Source: Eleusine coracana subsp. coracana
Lineage: Eukaryota > Streptophyta > Magnoliopsida > Poales > Poaceae
Reading direction: 5' to 3'
DNA: 64,000 nucleotides
Assembly (NCBI GenBank): GCA_032690845.1
Contig: CM064430.1
Location: 49,263,882 to 49,327,881 of the forward strand
The notes below the pieces were generated by a model. It was not told the DNA's origin. It ran no database searches and saw only the letters and a program-made list of their open reading frames with translations. Shown in pieces: positions 59,058-64,000 of this stretch (position 1 is its first letter; each line of letters begins with the position of its first letter). A program made the position numbers and the translations under genes.

Positions 59058-59280
59058 CTCAATTGTTATCGTTATTAATTTTTTTATTTAACTTTGATTT
59101 TTCATTTGATTCAAAAAAAATAAAAAATATCATATGTATTATCGTAGTTTGTTTTATCATCAAAAGAAATTATAGCATAACATAAAATTTTATATATTTG
59201 AAAATAATATTTTAAATAATACGAATGATCAAAATTGACTAAAAAAGTCAATGACGATAACAATTTAAGAACGGAGAGAG
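59058..59280. mobile_element. Foldback MITE, 223 bp
   Basis: The left arm CAATTGTTATCGTTATTAAT and the right arm, reverse-complemented CTCTCTCCGTTCTTAAATTG continuing TTATCGTCATTGAC, pair along most of their length. TA lies on both sides (59056-59057, 59281-59282). The left tip has lost the CTCCGTTCTTA part. Same family as 295-430, in the opposite orientation. Confidence 0.75.
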
Positions 59281-59979
59281 TACAAGAAGGAAAAGAATCA
59301 AAGGTGAAATGATTCAGCCATATCACACAAAATTGAACCCTTTCCTTTTATACTGTAATTTCGCACAAGATGCTCAGCTCAGCGCTCTTGGTTGCAACTG
59401 AAACCGACCATGAAATTGGTCCATATCGCACTCATGTATGCAATGGTAGGTGAAAATGGGCCAGGATTCAGCTCTATCTAATCTCTGTTGAATCATGTCG
59501 CACACTGGTAGAGATTTGTAGTAGCTCTGGATGGGTTTTCAGGTAGCTAAGCATGCCGTCTGCTTCATACAGTTTAAATACATTCTTCCCAACACATCCT
59601 AGTTGGACCTGTTCATCTTTGATCTCTCCTTTTCATTGGGTTTCTGGTTCAACAATGATGGGTGTGGATAACTATGTTCATCTCTTAATGTGTGCAACTA
59701 TTCTGGGTTCCTATGCCACTAGTATTGTTATTCATTTACCTATGGCTAGTATACTGGACGATCATAGAATCTGGCTCAATCCAGTGCATATACTGGTCCA
59801 ACCCAGATCAATGGTATTGTTTCTACTAACTGTGTGCAACCAATTCAGTGCTTATACTGGTCCAATTCAGACCAATGAGATGGTTTATATTGCCTTATCT
59901 GTGTACTGTGTGCATAGATCTTTTTTCCTCTTCACTCTCAGCTTACATGGATCATCACAGCAACAATAATCAATTAAGG
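59281..59979. other. Spacer and probable 5' part of the LINE
   Basis: A frame at 59553-59969 (MPSASYSL, then HLLMCATILGSYATS) has no domain I recognise and no CCHC motif of a LINE ORF1. It may be the region between ORF1 and ORF2 of the LINE or unrelated DNA; the 5' boundary of the element cannot be placed. Confidence 0.4.
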
Positions 59980-62900
59980 AAATAGAATGTGTTGTGCTGG
60001 AATGTAAGAGGTATTAACTCAGATGCAAAATGGACAGCTATGAGAAGCAAAATTATGGAGTCAAATTGCGATATTGTTTGCCTGCAAGAAACAAAGAGAG
60101 AGCATTTTGATGCAGCTTACATTAGAATTTTTTGTCCAAGTCACTTTGATTGTTTCGAGTATTTGCCTTCGGTAGGTGCTTCAGGGGGGACTATAATAAT
60201 CTGGAAAGGATCCAGGTTCATAGGTCAGAAATTCATGCAAAATGATTATGCAATAGGGGTAGAATTCATGTCTCTCTACTCTGGTGCAAGATGGAACTTA
60301 GTAAATATTTAAGCGCCTTGTTCTACCAAAGGAAAACAACAGTTTCTACACTGGCTCAACAGCTTGGATGTAAATGATGAGAATGATTGGCTTCTTATAG
60401 GGGATTTTAACTTGATTCGTAGACCAACAGATAGGAATAAGCCTGGGGGTAAACCTGTAATTGATAATGGAATTCAATTATGCTATAAGTAATCTGGACT
60501 TGGAAGAATTACCTCTATTGGGCAACAAATTCACTTGGTCAAACATGCAGGAGAGCCCACTGCTAGAGAGACTAGATTGGTTCTTTGGGACGACTTCTTG
60601 GCTTTCTAACTATCCGGGTTCAACTGCCACTGTGCTATCTAGGGATACTTCTGACCACTCACTATGTACCATAAGCATCAGCACAGATATCCTGAAGTCA
60701 AGAATTTTTAGGTTTGAAAACTACCGGCTGCAACATGATGAGTTTTGGCAAGTAATGTAACATGGGTGGCATGTTCCAGTCACACACATGGATAAAGCAA
60801 GGAAAATAATGGCAAAATTTAAAAATCAGAGAAGGGTACTAAAAGCTTGGCAGAGGCAGCTATCCAACTTAGCAGCTACTATCTCAAATAATAAAGCAAT
60901 CATTCTTTTACTAGACACCTTGGAGGAATTTAGAGATCTTTCCATTCAAGAGTGGAACTTCAGAATCATCTTGAAGGCAAATTTGGAAAAGCTTTTATTA
61001 CAACAGCTGGCCTTTTGGAAGCAAAGAGGGAAAGTTAAATGGGTATAGCTGGGGGAGGAGAACACAAAATTTTTTCATGCTACTGCAACAATTCAAAACA
61101 AAAGAAAAGTAATTACCTCTCTCAAAAATTCACAAGGTGTTGAGGTCTTTTTGCACGAAGAAAAAGCCACATTATTATGGGAATCCTACAAGGAGAGACT
61201 GACAACTTTAGAGTTCACTGAGATGCACTTTGACTTGAATGATTTGCTCACAATGGTGCATGATCTTGAAATCTTGGATGAACCATTCACAAAAGAGGAA
61301 ATAGACAAAATTATCTCTAATCTTCCTACTGATAAATCCCTTGGCCCAGATGGTTTCAACTCAGACTTCATGAAAAAATGTTGGCTCATTATAGCACAAG
61401 ACTTCTATGATCTTTGTCAGGCCTTCTATGATAATGATCTATGTTTGCAAAGCATTAATGGGTCTTACATCACCTTGATCCCGAAGCATGATTCTCCAAC
61501 TTTAGTCAATGACTACAGGCCGATTTCTTTGCTAAATTTCTCCATCAAACTCATAACTAAGATCTTAGCTGACAGGCTACAACTGGTGATCATGAAAACT
61601 TATCCATCACAATCAGTATGGTTTTATCAAAGCAAGGACTATACAAGACTGCTAGCCTGGACCTTTGAATACCTTCATATCTGTCATCAATCAAAAAAAG
61701 AGATTGTCATTCTTAAGCTAGATTTTGGAAAGGCCTTTGATAAGATAGAGCATGAAGTGATTCTGCAAATCTTGCGGCACAAAGGGTTCTCTAACAGATG
61801 GCAGCAATGGATTAAAGGAATTTTAACTTCTAGTACCTCTGCAGTATTGCTTAATGGAGTCCCAGGCAAGGTTTTTCATTGCAAGAGAGGTGTTAGACAA
61901 GGAGATCCTTTGTCCCCATTACTGTTTGTTTTGGGAGCAGACTTGCTTCAGAGTATCATAAATAAAGCAAAGGATCGGAGGCTACTAAAGTTACCAGTAC
62001 AAGTTGGATACACTGATGACTTCCCAATTATCCAGTATGCAGATGACACATTACTCATAATGGAAGCTTGCCCTCAACAAGTTTTCGTTCTCAAAGCTCG
62101 ACTCAACACCTTTGCAACTTCAACTGGACTAAAAGTCAATTATAGCAAATCAAGCATAGTGCCAATCAATGTCCCTGAACAAAGAATGCAACATCTAGCA
62201 ACAACCTTTGGTTGTCAAATTGGATCTTTGCTCTTCACATACCTTGGACTTCCCTTGGGTCTTAAACAACCAACCATTCCGGATTGCTTGCAAGTTATTC
62301 AAAGGATTGAAAGAAGACTTCTATGCACCTCCATTTTCTTATCTCAAGGAGGAAAGCTACATATGGTAAACTCTGTACTGTCATCTTTACCCACCTTTTA
62401 CATGTGCACATTAAAGCTCCCAATAGCAGTGATCAATCAAATCGACAAGTATCGACGACATTGTCTCTGGAGAGGTTCTGATTTGAATGCTTCAAAACCA
62501 CCACTTGCTGCATGGAAGAAGGTAACTAAGCCAAAAAATAAAGGAGGTCTTGGAATCATAAAACTGAGAGTTCAGAACGATGCTTTATTAATGAAAAACC
62601 TACACAAATTCTTCACAAAAGCTGATCTCCCATGGCTGAATTTAGTTTAGCACAAATACTACAATAATGGTCAGCTACCATCAACAAGGAAAAAAAAGTC
62701 ATATTGGTGGAGAAACATTCTAAAGTTGCTCACTCAATACAAAGGAGAGGGAAGTTCAGTTTTGTTTTGGCATGATCTCTGGAATGGGCAAATACACAAG
62801 TTAGCTTTTCCTGAACTGTACTCATTTGCCAAGAATGACAGCATCACCCTTCAAATGGTTCGACAGCAGCCACAATTGCACGAACTTTTTCATCTACCAC

Positions 62901-63657
62901 TCTCACAAATAGCTTTTGAGCAATTTTGTGGCATCGATATAATTTTACAAGGGATGAACTTTAACCCAGGGCTAGATCAGTGGACCTATATATGGGGGAA
63001 TGGGTCATTTTCATCGAAAAAAATTATAAATATCTTATGGGATCATCATCAGTGCACCCAGCATTTAAGTGGATATGGAGCTCAAGTTGTCAAATGAAGC
63101 ATAAGGTCTTTTTTTGGCTTCTATTTTCTGATAGGCTAAACACAAAAGGATTATTAAAGAGGAAAAACATGACCTTGGACTCTTATACATGTGAGCTATG
63201 CATTCTACAAACAGAAGAAACTCTAAGACACCTGTTTCTGAAGTGTAACTTTGCTAGAGCGTGCTGGCAATCTATAGGTATATCCTACCCTCATACAATG
63301 ACATCAACAAGAGTGGTTAGTCGCATTAAGAGAACACTTCAAGTCCCATTTTACATGGAGATCATAATCATCATGTCCTGGTCCATATGGAAACAAAGAA
63401 ATGCCTGGCTGTTTAGTAATCAAGACCCGTCGGTGCAAAGTTGCAAGGAATCCTTCAAGCAAGAGTTCGCCATGGTTATCCACAGAGCGAAAAACAAATA
63501 CTTGCCTCAAATTCAGGAATGGCAAGAGAACTTACATTAATTCTTTTCTTTTTTCTTTTTTGTCTTTTTGTCCCCTAATGTACTTTGTACTCTTTGTTCC
63601 TGTTTTTTCTTAATATATAACCAGTAGGGGCTTTGCCCCTCGTGTTCCATTAAATAA
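59980..63657 (+). mobile_element. L1-type LINE, 5'-truncated and mutated
   Basis: ORF2 domains in order: AP endonuclease (59989-60310: LCWNVRGINSDAKW, DIVCLQETK; further parts IGDFNLIRRP near 60400 and DTSDHSLC near 60650), reverse transcriptase (61151-62650: DKSLGPDGFN, ILKLDFGKAFDKIEH, RGVRQGDPLSPLLF and the catalytic YADD in IIQYADDTLL near 62033), and zf-RVT (CELCILQTEETLRHLFLKC near 63190-63250). Breaks: stops at 60310, 60758, 61046 and 62648, a frame change between 60310 and 60461, and another near 63080. The 3' end is AT-rich, with ATTAAATAAAA near 63648-63658. No ORF1 is seen. It cannot encode a full ORF2 protein. Confidence 0.88.
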
Positions 63658-63659
63658 AA

Positions 63660-64000
63660 AGACAGATTCTAGAACATAAAAAAAAACATATCTGGTAGTT
63701 GAACACGATCAGAGTTCATTTTGCTGGTGGACAATTAGTCATGAAGAGCATGTGCATAGGACGCCGGTTGCTGAACCGGTGCACAAATCCAGTGAGTACT
63801 TTTTTCTAAAATAAAACCAGTGAGTGTTTCTGTTCTCCGTGCAAATAGTCCTTCAAGATGCCCAGCGTCTTGCGAGGAACCAAGCGATATGCACCATCCA
63901 TCCTTCATCTCACAGTTCTCAGAGTCTAGAGGAAGAAGATAACCATTATTCCTTCACGTGAAAGGAATCGCAATCCGGCTTTACAGTTAATATGAAATTC
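63660..64000. other. Window end, no gene recognised
   Basis: Sequence after the LINE. A short palindrome CCGGTTGCTGAACCGG lies near 63763. Nothing else is supportable. Confidence 0.5.

Noticed and set aside
1..64000. CRISPR arrays, operons, riboswitches, rRNA genes
   Set aside because: The tandem repeats seen have no unique spacers and the sequence is plant nuclear DNA; none of these is supported.

Overview
The window is nuclear DNA of a grass (Poaceae). Evidence: intron-containing genes with plant GT-AG splice sites, GC-rich first exons, Stowaway-type MITEs, a CACTA transposon with TAGCGGCGG-type subterminal repeats, and an L1-type LINE. The genes are plant genes: two PPDK regulatory proteins, an ER glycerol-3-phosphate acyltransferase (GPAT9), an ESF1-type nucleolar protein, an NHL protein and an F-box protein. 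I cannot fix the species from sequence alone. From memory, PDRP1 and GPAT9 lie near each other on rice chromosome 7; two tandem PDRP genes might suggest a panicoid (C4) relative. Both remarks are inference.

Layout. 1-1.9 kb: a MITE fragment and a 627-bp hAT-type element with a perfect 8-bp target duplication. 1.88-12.09 kb: one structurally complete but decayed CACTA element of 10.2 kb, flanked by AAA, with a TNP2 transposase pseudogene, an internal second promoter-like repeat array, and a second gene ending in a Ulp1-type protease domain with its His-Asp-Cys triad. 13.2-14.5 kb: intact single-exon F-box gene. 17.3-26.5 kb: tandem pair of PPDK regulatory protein genes, each with three coding exons and a conserved possible extra 3' exon. 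The duplication also carried the 3' end of the neighbouring gene, left as a relic near 21.1-21.7 kb. Copy 2 later gained about 4.5 kb (26.6-31.1 kb) that includes a broken DUF594 gene and several repeats. 31.5-33.5 kb (minus): five-exon gene for a small single-pass membrane protein of unknown function. 33.5-44 kb: gene-poor, with CACTA, LINE and SINE-like debris and one small MGN-start protein gene. 44.1 kb: NHL/LEA_2 gene. 45.4-51.4 kb (minus): complete 12-exon GPAT9. 51.9-58.2 kb (plus): complete 7-exon ESF1 homologue, head to head with GPAT9 across 458 bp rich in GGCCCA motifs. 59.1-63.7 kb: foldback MITE and a 5'-truncated, broken LINE.

How the genes relate. PDRP proteins switch pyruvate,phosphate dikinase on and off in chloroplasts; GPAT9 starts ER glycerolipid synthesis; ESF1 acts in small-subunit rRNA processing. 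They form no operon-like pathway, only a conserved gene neighbourhood. I see no clearly new multi-gene system. The strongest leads are the tandem PDRP pair with a possible alternative C-terminal exon, the CACTA element with two repeat-plus-TATA control regions, and the unnamed membrane protein gene. All exon models were read by eye from splice sites and reading frame and were not checked against transcripts.
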